Position numbers and translations under genes: made by a program. Below, one piece after another: positions 1 to 7,726 of a stretch of DNA of 64,000 nucleotides (position 1 is its first letter; the number at the start of each line of letters is the position of its first letter). The stretch covers positions 11,212 through 75,211 of the forward strand of contig JBHJOS010000109.1 in NCBI GenBank assembly GCA_050329415.1, read 5' to 3'. Below the pieces are notes generated by a model, which worked only from the letters and a program-made list of their open reading frames with translations, did no database searches and had not been told where the DNA came from. Origin of the DNA: JANNOG01 sp050329415. GTDB taxonomy: Bacteria; Actinomycetota; Actinomycetes; Actinomycetales; JBBAYJ01.

Positions 1-363
1 CGTGCGCTCGACACGCAGCCGCTGGTCGAGGCACGTGAACCGGAGGCCCTCGTTCCGGACGAGCGCACCCGGCAGCAGGTGCGACTCGCACAGCACCTGG
101 AAACCGTTGCAGATGCCGAGGACCGGCATGCCGCGCCGGGCCGCCGCGACGACCTCCGTCATGACCGGCGAGAACCGCGAGATGGCCCCGCAGCGCAGGT
201 AGTCGCCGTACGAGAACCCACCCGGCAGCACGACGGCGTCGACCCCCCGCAGGTCGGCGTCGCCGTGCCAGAGGGCGACCGCGTCACCACCGGCGAGGCG
301 CACCGCCCGGGCCGCATCGCCGTCGTCGAGACTGCCGGGGAACGTGACGACCCCGACGGTCAT
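1..363 (-). CDS. purQ: Phosphoribosylformylglycinamidine synthase, glutaminase subunit (PurQ), 3' end beyond window
   Basis: Translation of the minus strand from the ATG at 363 gives 121 residues with no stop before the window edge, so the C-terminal half is missing. It begins MTVGVVTFPGS and shows the class I glutamine amidotransferase nucleophile elbow LGICNGFQ, with the catalytic cysteine at residue 84. PurQ releases ammonia from glutamine for the PurL synthase in step 4 of purine biosynthesis, within a PurL-PurQ-PurS complex. Its start overlaps the purS stop as ATGA, so the two are translationally coupled. The His/Glu part of the triad and purL would lie left of the window. Confidence 0.95.
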   Translation of the reverse strand, partial: MTVGVVTFPGSLDDGDAARAVRLAGGDAVALWHGDADLRGVDAVVLPGGFSYGDYLRCGAISRFSPVMTEVVAAARRGMPVLGICNGFQVLCESHLLPGALVRNEGLRFTCLDQRLRVERT

Positions 364-635
364 GCGGACAGGCGGACCCGGTCGTCCGCGCCCTCCGGCA
401 CGCCGACCACCACGACGTCCTCGATGACGGGGTTGGCGAGAACCTCCTCGGCCGCCCGCTGCGCGGCCGCGAGGACCTCGGGCGTCATCTCGTCGACCTC
501 GATCTCGAACCGCTTGCCCTGCCGGACCGCCGCGAGGCCGTCGAAGCCGAGCCGCTGCAGGGCGGCGGTCACCGCCTTGCCCTGCGGGTCCAGGAGCTCG
601 GGCTTGGGCATCACCTCGACGACGACCGTCGGCAT
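360..635 (-). CDS. purS: Phosphoribosylformylglycinamidine synthase subunit PurS
   Basis: 91 residues beginning MPTVVVEVMPKPELLDPQG and containing KRFEIEVD, which match the small PurS protein that bridges PurL and PurQ for ammonia transfer. The frame is open 16 codons further upstream, but those codons are low-complexity Arg/Gly and do not resemble PurS, so the ATG at 635 is preferred. It overlaps purQ by 4 bases. A 55-base gap separates it from purC upstream; no terminator is seen there, so purC-purS-purQ is probably one transcript. Confidence 0.95.
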   Translation of the reverse strand: MPTVVVEVMPKPELLDPQGKAVTAALQRLGFDGLAAVRQGKRFEIEVDEMTPEVLAAAQRAAEEVLANPVIEDVVVVGVPEGADDRVRLSA

Positions 636-690
636 GGGGAGCAGGGTACGGCGCCCTCCCGGCGAACGCTGCCGATGGCGCAATCCAGAG

Positions 691-1581
691 TCAGGCGGCG
701 GTCCGGAGCCGGCCGGACACCTCGCGGTAGCGGGCGGCGGTGCGCGCCGTCACCGCGTCGGGCAGGGGCGGGGGCGGCTGACCGGAGCCCGGCGACCAGC
801 CCGACTCCGGGCCGGTCAGCCAGTCCCGGACGATCTGCTTGTCGAACATCGGCGGCGGGCGGCCGGGCGCCCAGCCGGCCGCATCCCAGAAGCGGGAGGA
901 GTCCGGGGTCAGCACCTCGTCGGCCAGGACCAGCTCGCCGGCGCCGTCGGGGACCACGCCGAACTCGAGCTTGGTGTCGGCGAGCAGCAGCCCGGCCCGT
1001 TCGGCCGTGCCCGCTCCCCGCCGGTACACCGCCAGGGTGAGGTCGCGCAGCCGCTGCGCGAGGCCGCCCCCGACCCGGGCGACGAGCTCGTCGAAGGAGA
1101 TGTTCTCGTCGTGCTCACCCGCCGGGGCCTTGGTCGCCGGGGTGAAGATCGGCTCTGGCAGCCGCGCGGCCTCGACCAGCCCGGCCGGAAGGCGGACGCC
1201 TGTCACAGCCCCCGACTCGCGGTACTCGCGCCAGGCGGACCCGGCCAGGTACCCGCGGGCGACACACTCGACCGGGAGCATGTCCAGGCGGCGGGCGACC
1301 GCGGCCCGTTCCGCGATCCCCGCCGGCACCGGTGGCACCCCCGGGGTCCCTGGCGCGACCAGATGGTTCGGCACCACGTCCGCCAGCTGCTCGCACCACC
1401 AGCGGGTCATCTCGGTCAGCACCGCACCCTTGCCCGGGACCGACGTCGGCAGGACGTGGTCGTAGGCGCTGACCCGGTCACTGGCCACGAGCAGCAGGAG
1501 CCCGGGGTCGCTCTCGGAGACGTGAACGTCGCGGACCTTGCCCGAGAACAGCGGGCTCCAGCCGGGCAGGCGTGCGCTCAC
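691..1581 (-). CDS. purC: Phosphoribosylaminoimidazole-succinocarboxamide synthase (SAICAR synthetase)
   Basis: 296 residues from a GTG at 1581. Recognisable SAICAR synthetase features are the N-terminal GKVRDVH loop, LLLVASDRVSAYD and VECVARGYLAGSAW. The enzyme joins aspartate to CAIR using ATP, step 7 of purine synthesis. The reading frame stays open to another GTG at 1626, but the extra residues encode an Arg-rich repeat from the 21-bp tandem repeat between purD and purC, so the shorter start is favoured. No Shine-Dalgarno sequence clearly decides it. In many actinobacteria purB lies between purD and purC; it is absent here. Confidence 0.95.
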   Translation of the reverse strand: MSARLPGWSPLFSGKVRDVHVSESDPGLLLLVASDRVSAYDHVLPTSVPGKGAVLTEMTRWWCEQLADVVPNHLVAPGTPGVPPVPAGIAERAAVARRLDMLPVECVARGYLAGSAWREYRESGAVTGVRLPAGLVEAARLPEPIFTPATKAPAGEHDENISFDELVARVGGGLAQRLRDLTLAVYRRGAGTAERAGLLLADTKLEFGVVPDGAGELVLADEVLTPDSSRFWDAAGWAPGRPPPMFDKQIVRDWLTGPESGWSPGSGQPPPPLPDAVTARTAARYREVSGRLRTAA

Positions 1582-1587
1582 CTGAGT

Positions 1588-1629
1588 GCGCACCCGTCGC
1601 CCCACGGAGCGCACCCGTCGTCCCACGGA
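1588..1629. repeat. 21-bp tandem direct repeat, two copies
   Basis: Two adjacent 21-bp copies (1588-1608 and 1609-1629) differ at one position. They sit in the short purD-purC intergenic region, upstream of the likely purC start. The unit is a multiple of three and is open in the purC frame, so copy-number change would not shift that frame if the upstream GTG were used. Confidence 0.8.
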
Positions 1630-1656
1630 GCGCTCACCCGAGCGCTCGCCGGTCGC

Positions 1657-2934
1657 TCATCCGACGACGCCGGACGCGATGTCCCGGCGCACCCGCATTC
1701 CCTGCAGTGTGATCTTGTCGACCGCCGTGTAGGCGCGGTCCCGAGCCTCGGCCACCGTGGCGCCGCACCCGACGACCGACAGCACCCGCCCGCCGGCCGC
1801 CACCACGCCCCGCGGGGTCTCCGCCGTCCCCGCGTGCAGGACGGTGACTCCGTCGACAGCCGCCGCGTCCGCCAGCCCTCCGACGACGTCCCCGGCCACC
1901 GGGCGCTCCGGGTAGCCGTCCGAGGCCACGACGACCACCACCGCCGCACCGTCGTCCCACTCCAGCGGCGCGTGCCGGCCCAGGCCGCCGGTGGCCGCCG
2001 ACCTCAGCAGCCCGCCGAGCGGGGTCCGCAGCCGGGCGAGCACGACCTGTGCCTCCGGGTCGCCGAACCGGGCGTTGAACTCGATGACCTTCACGCCGGC
2101 GGAGGTGAGCACCAGCCCGCAGTACAGGACCCCGACGTAGGGCGTGCCCCGGCGCGCCAGCTCCCTCACGGTGGGGCGGGCGACCCGCTCGACGACCTCG
2201 TCGACGAGGCCGGCCGGCACCTCCGGGACGGGTGAGTAGGCACCCATGCCCCCGGTGTTGGGACCGGTGTCCCCGTCCCCCAGGCGCTTGAAGTCCCGGG
2301 CCGGAGCCAGCGGCAGCACGGTCTCGCCGTCGCTCAGGCAGAAGACGGACAGCTCCGGGCCGTCGAGGAACTCCTCGACGAGGACCGTGCCGTGGGAGCG
2401 CTCCAGACAGGCGGCGGCGTGGGCGAGGGCCTCGTCGACGTGCTCGGTGACGACGACGCCCTTGCCGGCGGCCAGCCCGTCGTCCTTGACGACGTAGGGC
2501 GGCCCGAACTCGGCGAGCGCGCGGCGGACCTGGTCCAGCGTGCGGCAGACGCGCGCTCCGCCGGTGGGGACGCCGGCTGCGGCCATGACCGACTTCGCGA
2601 ACGCCTTGCTGCCCTCGATGCGGGCGGCGGCGGCGCCCGGGCCGAAGCACGGCAGGCCCACGGCGCGCACGGCGTCGGCGGCCCCGGCCACCAGCGGCTT
2701 CTCGGGTCCAATCACCACGAGATCGGCGAACGTCCCGGTGGCGAGCACCGCCACCCCGGTGGGCTCGGCGAGGCGGCCGGTGGGGTTGGGTCGCACGTCG
2801 ACGCCGTCGGCGGCCATGCCCGGGTTGCCGGGCGCGGCGACGAGGGACTCCACGGCGGGGTCGGCGAGCAGCGCGCGGGCCAGGGCGTGCTCCCGCGCAC
2901 CCGAGCCGATGAGGGCGACGCGCATCCGGGCCAT
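1657..2934 (-). CDS. purD: Phosphoribosylamine-glycine ligase (GARS)
   Basis: About 425 residues starting MARMRVALIGSGAREHALA; an alternative ATG at 2925 removes three residues. The ATP-grasp features DGLAAGKGVVV and EEFLDGPELSVF and the NTGGMGAYSPVP stretch are diagnostic of GAR synthetase. It condenses phosphoribosylamine with glycine, step 2 of purine synthesis. The longer upstream open frame is an Arg/Ser-rich shadow of the neighbouring ligD gene and was discarded. purD reads toward purC across about 75 bases containing the tandem repeat. Confidence 0.95.
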   Translation of the reverse strand: MARMRVALIGSGAREHALARALLADPAVESLVAAPGNPGMAADGVDVRPNPTGRLAEPTGVAVLATGTFADLVVIGPEKPLVAGAADAVRAVGLPCFGPGAAAARIEGSKAFAKSVMAAAGVPTGGARVCRTLDQVRRALAEFGPPYVVKDDGLAAGKGVVVTEHVDEALAHAAACLERSHGTVLVEEFLDGPELSVFCLSDGETVLPLAPARDFKRLGDGDTGPNTGGMGAYSPVPEVPAGLVDEVVERVARPTVRELARRGTPYVGVLYCGLVLTSAGVKVIEFNARFGDPEAQVVLARLRTPLGGLLRSAATGGLGRHAPLEWDDGAAVVVVVASDGYPERPVAGDVVGGLADAAAVDGVTVLHAGTAETPRGVVAAGGRVLSVVGCGATVAEARDRAYTAVDKITLQGMRVRRDIASGVVG

Positions 2935-2986
2935 CACAGCGGGTCGACGGCGACGCGTGCAACCGGGTTCCCGAAGCCCGCCGCAC

Positions 2987-3910
2987 TCATTGCGCCGGCA
3001 CCGCGGGGCCGGGCTCGGCCAGCCCCGCCAGCAGGTCGCCGTCGCGCTCGTAGCGCGCGGCCACCTCCGCGAGGGGGATCTGGCGCAGGTCACCGCCCAG
3101 TTCGTCCCACCTTCGAGGGGCAGCGGCGAACGGCCGGTCCCGCCCGCGCGGGGAGTAGGGGCAGACGGTGGTCTTGGCGGTGTTGTTCTGGCTCCAGTCG
3201 ACGAAGACCTTGCCGGGCCGGAGGTCCTTCGCCATCCGCGAGACGACGAGCTCGCGGTGCTCACGTTCGAGACTCTCGGCAAGGCGCTTCGCGTACCCCG
3301 ACACCGTCGCCCCGTCCTGCTCGCCCGAGACCGCGGCATACAGCTGCATGCCCTTGCTGCCGCTCGTCACCGGGTAGGCCCGCAGCCCGTCGGCGAGCAG
3401 GCGCTCCCCTGCCCAGGCGGCGACGGCCGACACCTCGGCCAGGCCGGTGCCGGGACCCGGATCGAGGTCGACGACCAGGCGGTCGGGATGGTGGGCCCGG
3501 CCGTCCCGGGTCGCCGTCCACTGCGGCACGTGGAGCTCCAGCGCCGCGAGGTTGAGCACCCACAGCAGGGTGGGGAGGTCCTCGACGAACGGGTAGGTGA
3601 CGAGCTCGCGCTCCTTCGTGCTGCCGGGGGCGGGCAACGTCACGTGCGGCACCCAGTCCGGGGTGCCGCGCGGCAGGTTCTTCTCGAAGAACGTCTCTCC
3701 CGCGACACCGTCGGGCCAGCGCTTGCGAGTGACCGGTCGCCCCGCCAGGTGGGTGAGCCAGGCCGGCGCCACCCGCCGCGCGTAGTCCAGCAGGGCCGCC
3801 TTCGTCACCTCGGGGGTGTCCGGGGTCGCCGGGTAGAGGACCTTGCCGAGGCGGCGCAGCGCCAGGCGGCGGCCCTCGACCAGGACGCTCACCGCGGTGT
3901 CGTCGCTCAT
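2987..3910 (-). CDS. ligD-pol: LigD-type DNA polymerase/primase domain protein (NHEJ)
   Basis: 307 residues of the archaeo-eukaryotic-primase-type polymerase found in bacterial LigD. The metal-binding pair is in LVVDLDPGPG (D148, D150), followed by YPVTSGSKGMQLY and a C-terminal DWSQNNTAKTT, all typical of LigD PolDom. It fills and extends ends during Ku-dependent end joining. The ATG at 3910 is preceded by AGGAGG with ideal spacing. It overlaps the ligase gene stop by 4 bases (ATGA), so both halves of what is one LigD polypeptide in other bacteria are made here as coupled separate proteins. No phosphoesterase domain is seen. Confidence 0.93.
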   Translation of the reverse strand: MSDDTAVSVLVEGRRLALRRLGKVLYPATPDTPEVTKAALLDYARRVAPAWLTHLAGRPVTRKRWPDGVAGETFFEKNLPRGTPDWVPHVTLPAPGSTKERELVTYPFVEDLPTLLWVLNLAALELHVPQWTATRDGRAHHPDRLVVDLDPGPGTGLAEVSAVAAWAGERLLADGLRAYPVTSGSKGMQLYAAVSGEQDGATVSGYAKRLAESLEREHRELVVSRMAKDLRPGKVFVDWSQNNTAKTTVCPYSPRGRDRPFAAAPRRWDELGGDLRQIPLAEVAARYERDGDLLAGLAEPGPAVPAQ

Positions 3911-4857
3911 GGAACCTCCTCCTCGGCCGGCAGGTCCGCCTCGGGCCGGATGCCCCGCAGGACCGGCGCCCGCAGCCGGGCGCCCGGCGGCGGCAGCCCG
4001 TGACCGAGATAGCGCACCTCGACGGCGAGCTCGGGCCGGCACCAGTGCGCGCCTGCCGCGTCGATCCTCGGCAGCGCCTCGTCGAAGGGTGGGTGCGGGA
4101 TCTCCAGCGGGGCCAGCCGGGCCCGCAGCTCCCGGTCCCGTTCGGCGGTCATCCCGGAGCCCACCCGGCCGAGGAACCGCAGCCCGTCCCCGGCGCGCAC
4201 GCCGACGAGGAGGGCTCCGACCCGGCGGGGATCGCCGGTCTCGGGCCGCCACCCGCCGACCAGGCAGGTGAGGGACGAGCGGTGGGCGTGCTTGACCCAG
4301 TCGGGGGAGCGACGGCCCGGCAGGTAGCGCGAGCTGCGGCGCTTGGCGACCAGTCCCTCCAGCCCCTGGGCCCGGGTGGCGGCGAGCAGCGCCGCGCCGT
4401 CGTCGTAGACCGGCGAGAGCCGCCAGCGCGACTCCTCGTCACCCGCCGACGCCGTCAGCCGCTCCAGCTCCGCCCGGCGCTGCCACCAGGGACGCTGCGT
4501 GAGGTCCTCGCCCGCCGACCGCAGGACGTCGAACAGGAACAGCGTGACCGGGCAGTCGCGCGCCAGCTGCGCCGCCCGGCGGGGGTCGGTGACGTGCACG
4601 CGCTCGACGACGCGGGAGAACGAGGGCCGACCCTCGTCGAGGGCCACGGCCTCCCCGTCCAGCAGGACGTCGGGGGACACTCTGGCGAGAGCAGCCAGCT
4701 CCGGGAAGGCCACGGTGACGTCGCGGCCGGTTCGGGAGCGGACGGTGAGAGCACCGTCGACGACGTCGACGAGCACCCGGACACCGTCCCACTTGACCTC
4801 GTGGACCCAGTCGTCGCCGAGCGGCGGACCCTCCGGTCCGGCGGGGGTGGCGAGCAT
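3907..4857 (-). CDS. ligD-lig: ATP-dependent DNA ligase, LigD ligase-domain type
   Basis: 316 residues from ATG 4857 (MLATPAGPEG); a GTG at 4866 is also possible. The adenylation motif EVKWDGVR carries the catalytic lysine (K22), followed by RTGRDVT, LLDGEAVALD, LEGLVAKRRSS and WVKHAHR, the nucleotidyltransferase motifs in order. A short OB-fold domain follows. It seals nicks in double-strand-break repair with Ku and the polymerase encoded next. The frame is open upstream to 5025, but that part runs into the divergent ku gene. The gene is read divergently from ku across about 125 bases. Confidence 0.92.
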   Translation of the reverse strand: MLATPAGPEGPPLGDDWVHEVKWDGVRVLVDVVDGALTVRSRTGRDVTVAFPELAALARVSPDVLLDGEAVALDEGRPSFSRVVERVHVTDPRRAAQLARDCPVTLFLFDVLRSAGEDLTQRPWWQRRAELERLTASAGDEESRWRLSPVYDDGAALLAATRAQGLEGLVAKRRSSRYLPGRRSPDWVKHAHRSSLTCLVGGWRPETGDPRRVGALLVGVRAGDGLRFLGRVGSGMTAERDRELRARLAPLEIPHPPFDEALPRIDAAGAHWCRPELAVEVRYLGHGLPPPGARLRAPVLRGIRPEADLPAEEEVP

Positions 4858-4981
4858 CGGCCGCACCCCGCCAGCAGACCACGGATCGACGCGTCGTGCC
4901 GGGCACCTCCAGCAGGTCGCGAGTTGTGCCGACGGGGAGGTGGGGGCACCCTGGATCACTGCTCCGGTGGAGGGAGGCCGC

Positions 4982-5839
4982 ATGCGTGCGATCTGGAAGG
5001 GCGCGGTGTCGTTCGGCCTCGTCAACGTGCCCGTGCGGCTCTACACCGCGACGCAGGAGAACGACGTCCGCTTCCACCAGGTGCACCGGGCCGACGGCGG
5101 GCGGATCCGGCAGCGACGGATCTGCAGCGTCGACGGCGAGGAGGTGCCGTACGACGAGATCGCCAAGGGCTACGAGACCGCCGACGGCCGGATGGTGATC
5201 CTCACCGACGAGGACTTCGCCGAGCTGCCCGCGGCCACCGGTCGCGAGATCGAGGTCCACGAGTTCGTCCCCGAGAACCAGATCGATCCGATCATGCTGG
5301 GCCGGACGTACTACCTGGAGCCGGACGCCGCCGCAACGAAGCCGTACGCCCTGCTCCGCCAGGCTCTGGTCGACACCGAGCGGATGGCGGTTGTCACCTA
5401 CGCCCTGCGGAACAAGGAGTCGCTGGCGGTGCTGCGGGTCCGGGGCGACGTCATCCTCCTGCAGCAGATGCTGTGGCCGGACGAGGTCCGAGTGCCGCAG
5501 TTCGAGAACGTGGGCGACGCCGCGCGCGCGGAGCTGCGGCCGCAGGAGGTCACGATGGCGGCCTCACTGGTCGAGTCGCTGGCGGCGGACTTCGAGCCGG
5601 ACCGCTACACCGACCACTACCGCGAGGCCGTCGAGCAACTCATCGAGGCGAAGCTGTCCGGCGGGGACGCCCGAGACGTGCCGGCCGCGCCGGCCGAGCC
5701 GGGGGGCGGGGCCGAGGTCGTCGACCTGCTGACGGCGCTGCAGAACAGCGTGGAGCGGGCGCGCGCCGACCGGAGCGGCGAGCAGGCGGAGTCGGCCGAG
5801 GAGCCGAAGCGCCGGGCCCGCCAGCGCAAGTCCGCCTGA
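4982..5839 (+). CDS. ku: Non-homologous end-joining protein Ku
   Basis: 285 residues beginning MRAIWKGAVSFGLVNVPVRLY, the hallmark N-terminus of bacterial Ku, and continuing with FHQVH, YEVELD-like core strands and QIDPIMLGRTYYLEP. It forms the homodimeric ring that binds broken DNA ends and recruits LigD. The last 40 or so residues are Lys/Arg-rich (KRRARQRKSA), as in the DNA-binding C-terminal extensions of actinobacterial Ku. GGAGGGAGG lies just before the ATG. It is divergent from the split ligD pair, a classic NHEJ locus. Confidence 0.96.
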   Translation: MRAIWKGAVSFGLVNVPVRLYTATQENDVRFHQVHRADGGRIRQRRICSVDGEEVPYDEIAKGYETADGRMVILTDEDFAELPAATGREIEVHEFVPENQIDPIMLGRTYYLEPDAAATKPYALLRQALVDTERMAVVTYALRNKESLAVLRVRGDVILLQQMLWPDEVRVPQFENVGDAARAELRPQEVTMAASLVESLAADFEPDRYTDHYREAVEQLIEAKLSGGDARDVPAAPAEPGGGAEVVDLLTALQNSVERARADRSGEQAESAEEPKRRARQRKSA

Positions 5840-5855
5840 GGCCGTCCACAGGTCG

Positions 5856-5885
5856 TCGACTCTCGCGGTCGAGATTCGTTATGAT
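5856..5885 (+). promoter_or_regulatory. Promoter of first VapBC module, apparently leaderless
   Basis: TCGACT at 5856-5861 and TATGAT at 5880-5885 are separated by 18 bases. The ATG at 5892 is 6 bases after the -10 box, where transcription would begin, so the mRNA should start at or next to the start codon. No ribosome-binding site is present. Confidence 0.6.
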
Positions 5886-5891
5886 CGCGGT

Positions 5892-6152
5892 ATGAGCACC
5901 ATGGAACGGGTGACGATCTCGATCCCGCCACAGCTCCGCGAGTCGGCCGCCCGGCTGGCCGAGCGCGAGGGGCGGTCGTTCTCCGCGTTCATCAGCAGTG
6001 CGGTGGAGGACCACATCAGAGGCCTGCTGCTCGACGAGTGGCTGGCCGAGCAGGCCGCGGAGCGCGGGGGGTGGGACGAGGAGGAGCTCAAGGCGCTCGC
6101 AGAGGAGACCGGCATCCCGTACCTGCCGCCCGGAAGGCCGCGGTCCCGATGA
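5892..6152 (+). CDS. VapB-type antitoxin, ribbon-helix-helix-like
   Basis: 86 residues beginning MSTMERVTISIPPQLRESAARLAEREG, resembling a ribbon-helix-helix DNA-binding N-terminus, with an acidic C-terminal tail (WDEEELKALAEETG) of the kind that wraps a PIN toxin. It should neutralise the toxin encoded next and repress its own promoter. The stop overlaps the toxin start as ATGA. No Shine-Dalgarno sequence is present; a -10 element lies 6 bases upstream. Confidence 0.75.
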   Translation: MSTMERVTISIPPQLRESAARLAEREGRSFSAFISSAVEDHIRGLLLDEWLAEQAAERGGWDEEELKALAEETGIPYLPPGRPRSR

Positions 6153-6526
6153 GCGTCGTGCTGGACGCGGGTGCGCTGACCGCCGTCGATCGCAGGTCGC
6201 GGCGGGTGGAGAACCTTCTGGAGCTCTCCCGCCGCTCGGGCGAGACGTTGCGCACCCCCTCCCCCGTCGTCGGTCAGGTGTGGCGGGACGGCTGCCGACA
6301 GGCGGGCCTCGCCCGCCTCCTGCAGCGGGTCGACGTACTCGACGTCTCCGAGGACCACGCCCGCCGGGCGGGTGAGCTGCTGGGCACCGCGGGCGGCTCG
6401 GACGTCGTCGATGCCCTCGTCGCCCTCGCCGCCCGGGGCGGCGACACCGTCCTGACCTCCGATCCCGAGAACATCGCGCGGTTGCTGGAGGCCCGCGGTC
6501 AACGAGCCCGCGTGGTCGCCGTATGA
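6149..6526 (+). CDS. VapC-like PIN-domain toxin (module 1)
   Basis: 125 residues. The PIN-domain acidic residues are visible: D6 in VVLDAGALTAVD, the GGSDVVDALVALAA helix and the C-terminal LTSDPENI. PIN toxins are metal-dependent endoribonucleases, often cleaving tRNA or rRNA. It begins inside the antitoxin stop (ATGA), the standard coupling of such operons. The sequence is clearly paralogous in layout to the second module 300 bases downstream, including the TSDP motif near the C-terminus. Confidence 0.8.
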   Translation: MSVVLDAGALTAVDRRSRRVENLLELSRRSGETLRTPSPVVGQVWRDGCRQAGLARLLQRVDVLDVSEDHARRAGELLGTAGGSDVVDALVALAARGGDTVLTSDPENIARLLEARGQRARVVAV

Positions 6527-6588
6527 CGCCGACCGCCGCCCCGTCCATGGGACTGGCCTCGGAGATCACCACGGGATCCGATCCCTGG

Positions 6589-6594
6589 TATTCT
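6589..6594 (+). promoter_or_regulatory. -10 element of second VapBC module, leaderless
   Basis: TATTCT, preceded by TGG, ends 6 bases before the ATG at 6601. An 8-base direct repeat CCTGGTAT flanks and overlaps it (two copies 11 bases apart), which could be an antitoxin-binding site. No convincing -35 box. Confidence 0.5.
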
Positions 6595-6600
6595 CCTGGT

Positions 6601-6828
6601 ATGACCGCGAAGATTGCCGTGAGCCTACCCGACCAGTTGGTCGATGCTGCGCGTCGAGCGGTGGCCGAAGGTCGTGCGGCGTCCGTGTCCGCCTACATTG
6701 CGGACGCCATCCGGCGCCGCGAGCACGAGGACTCCCTCGTCACGTTGCTCGACGAGATGGACGCCCGGCACGGCGCCCCGCCGATCGAGGACGTTCGGTG
6801 GGCCCGGCGGGCCCTGGGACTGACATGA
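6601..6828 (+). CDS. VapB-type antitoxin, ribbon-helix-helix (module 2)
   Basis: 75 residues starting MTAKIAVSLPDQLVDAARRA, a typical ribbon-helix-helix N-terminus, followed by the acidic LLDEMDARHGAPPIEDVRWA tail. The frame is open upstream to 6523, but those codons overlap the previous toxin's stop and contain no antitoxin-like sequence. The ATG at 6601 has a -10 element at the leaderless position. Its stop overlaps the toxin start (ATGA). Confidence 0.8.
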   Translation: MTAKIAVSLPDQLVDAARRAVAEGRAASVSAYIADAIRRREHEDSLVTLLDEMDARHGAPPIEDVRWARRALGLT

Positions 6829-7217
6829 CGACGACCGGTCCGCGTCATCTGGTCCTGGACACCGGCGCACTGCTGGGCGTCGAGCTGGCAGCTCCTCGGG
6901 TGCGCGCCCTCCTCCGTGAGGCGGCGGCGGTCGGGTGTCGGTTCACGGTGCCCGCCGGAGTCGTCGCCCAGGCCTGGCGCGGCGGGCCGCGACAGGCCAC
7001 CGTGGCGAGGCTGCTGTCCGATCGGTCTGTGGCGGTGGCCGAGCTCGACGGGGCGACGGCGCGTGCCGTGGGCGTGCTCTCGGGGCGTTCGGGCCATCCG
7101 GACGTCGTCGACGTCCATGTCGCCCTCACCGCTCGTCAGCTCGACGCCCTCGTCGTGACGTCGGACCCCGACGACATCCGCCGGGTCGACCCCTCGCTCG
7201 ACATCGTCGGAGTCTGA
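6825..7217 (+). CDS. VapC-like PIN-domain toxin (module 2)
   Basis: 130 residues with PIN-domain landmarks HLVLDTGALLGVE, GHPDVVDVHVALTA and VVTSDPDDIRRV, so the acidic active-site residues appear intact. It is predicted to be an RNase toxin held in check by the preceding antitoxin. The internal VAQAWRGGPRQATVARLL matches VGQVWRDGCRQAGLARLL of module 1, so the two toxins are paralogues from a tandem duplication that has since diverged. Confidence 0.82.
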   Translation: MTTTGPRHLVLDTGALLGVELAAPRVRALLREAAAVGCRFTVPAGVVAQAWRGGPRQATVARLLSDRSVAVAELDGATARAVGVLSGRSGHPDVVDVHVALTARQLDALVVTSDPDDIRRVDPSLDIVGV

Positions 7218-7244
7218 CGCCGACTCGTCAGCACGTCCGCGGCT

Positions 7245-7691
7245 TCACGTGCCGGCATCGACGAGTGGGTGATCACGGGCCGCGAGCCGCCAGCCGGCGA
7301 GCGGGACGCCCAAGGCCGCGAGAAAGGCCGCGTTGAACACGGCGTGCGGCCACGAGCCCACGGCGAGCGAGAACGTGGTGTCAAGGACGAACCAGACCGT
7401 CACGGCCACCACCACGACGCGCCAGACCTGCCGGTCCCCCCGCCGCAACGGACCACCGGCGAGGCCGGCCACCAGCAACATCCAGCCCACGATGACGGAC
7501 CCGAGGACCCCGTAGATCAGCAGCACGTGCTCGCGAGCTGCCCCGGCCGGGACCTGCCCCGACCGCGGGCCGAAGCCCAGCACGTCGAAGAGCCGGGACG
7601 CCGTCGGCCCCGCGAGGACGAGCGCCAGTGCGTAGAGGCCGACGAGCGCGGCCGAGCCCTGGAGCACCCGACTCCACTTTTCTGTAGTCAT
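7245..7691 (-). CDS. Small four-helix membrane protein, probable target of adjacent TetR
   Basis: 148 residues with about four hydrophobic segments (near residues 12-30, 57-82, 90-108 and 115-133). No family was recognised with certainty. It is divergent from a TetR gene, and one of the two palindromes in the 35-base gap covers its ATG (7689-7691), so the regulator very probably controls it. No catalytic motif is visible; a role in the envelope or in export is possible but not shown. Confidence 0.7.
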   Translation of the reverse strand: MTTEKWSRVLQGSAALVGLYALALVLAGPTASRLFDVLGFGPRSGQVPAGAAREHVLLIYGVLGSVIVGWMLLVAGLAGGPLRRGDRQVWRVVVVAVTVWFVLDTTFSLAVGSWPHAVFNAAFLAALGVPLAGWRLAARDHPLVDAGT

Positions 7692-7716
7692 GACTACATT
7701 TGTAGCAATGACTACG
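7683..7716. promoter_or_regulatory. Double TetR operator between divergent genes
   Basis: A perfect 16-bp palindrome TGTAGTCATGACTACA occupies 7683-7698, and a related imperfect copy TGTAGCAATGACTACG occupies 7701-7716, with centres 18 bp apart. Both lie between the TetR start at 7727 and the membrane-protein start at 7691, whose ATG is inside the first palindrome. Such placement fits repression of both genes. Confidence 0.75.
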
Positions 7717-7726
7717 CTCGGCGTCC

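Noticed and set aside
1582..1626. Longer purC start at GTG 1626
   Set aside because: The additional residues are encoded by the tandem repeat and do not resemble the SAICAR synthetase N-terminus.
79..2235. A 718-codon plus-strand open frame over the purine genes
   Set aside because: It is antisense to purC and purD, has Arg/Gly/Pro-rich composition and no domain; typical GC-driven shadow.
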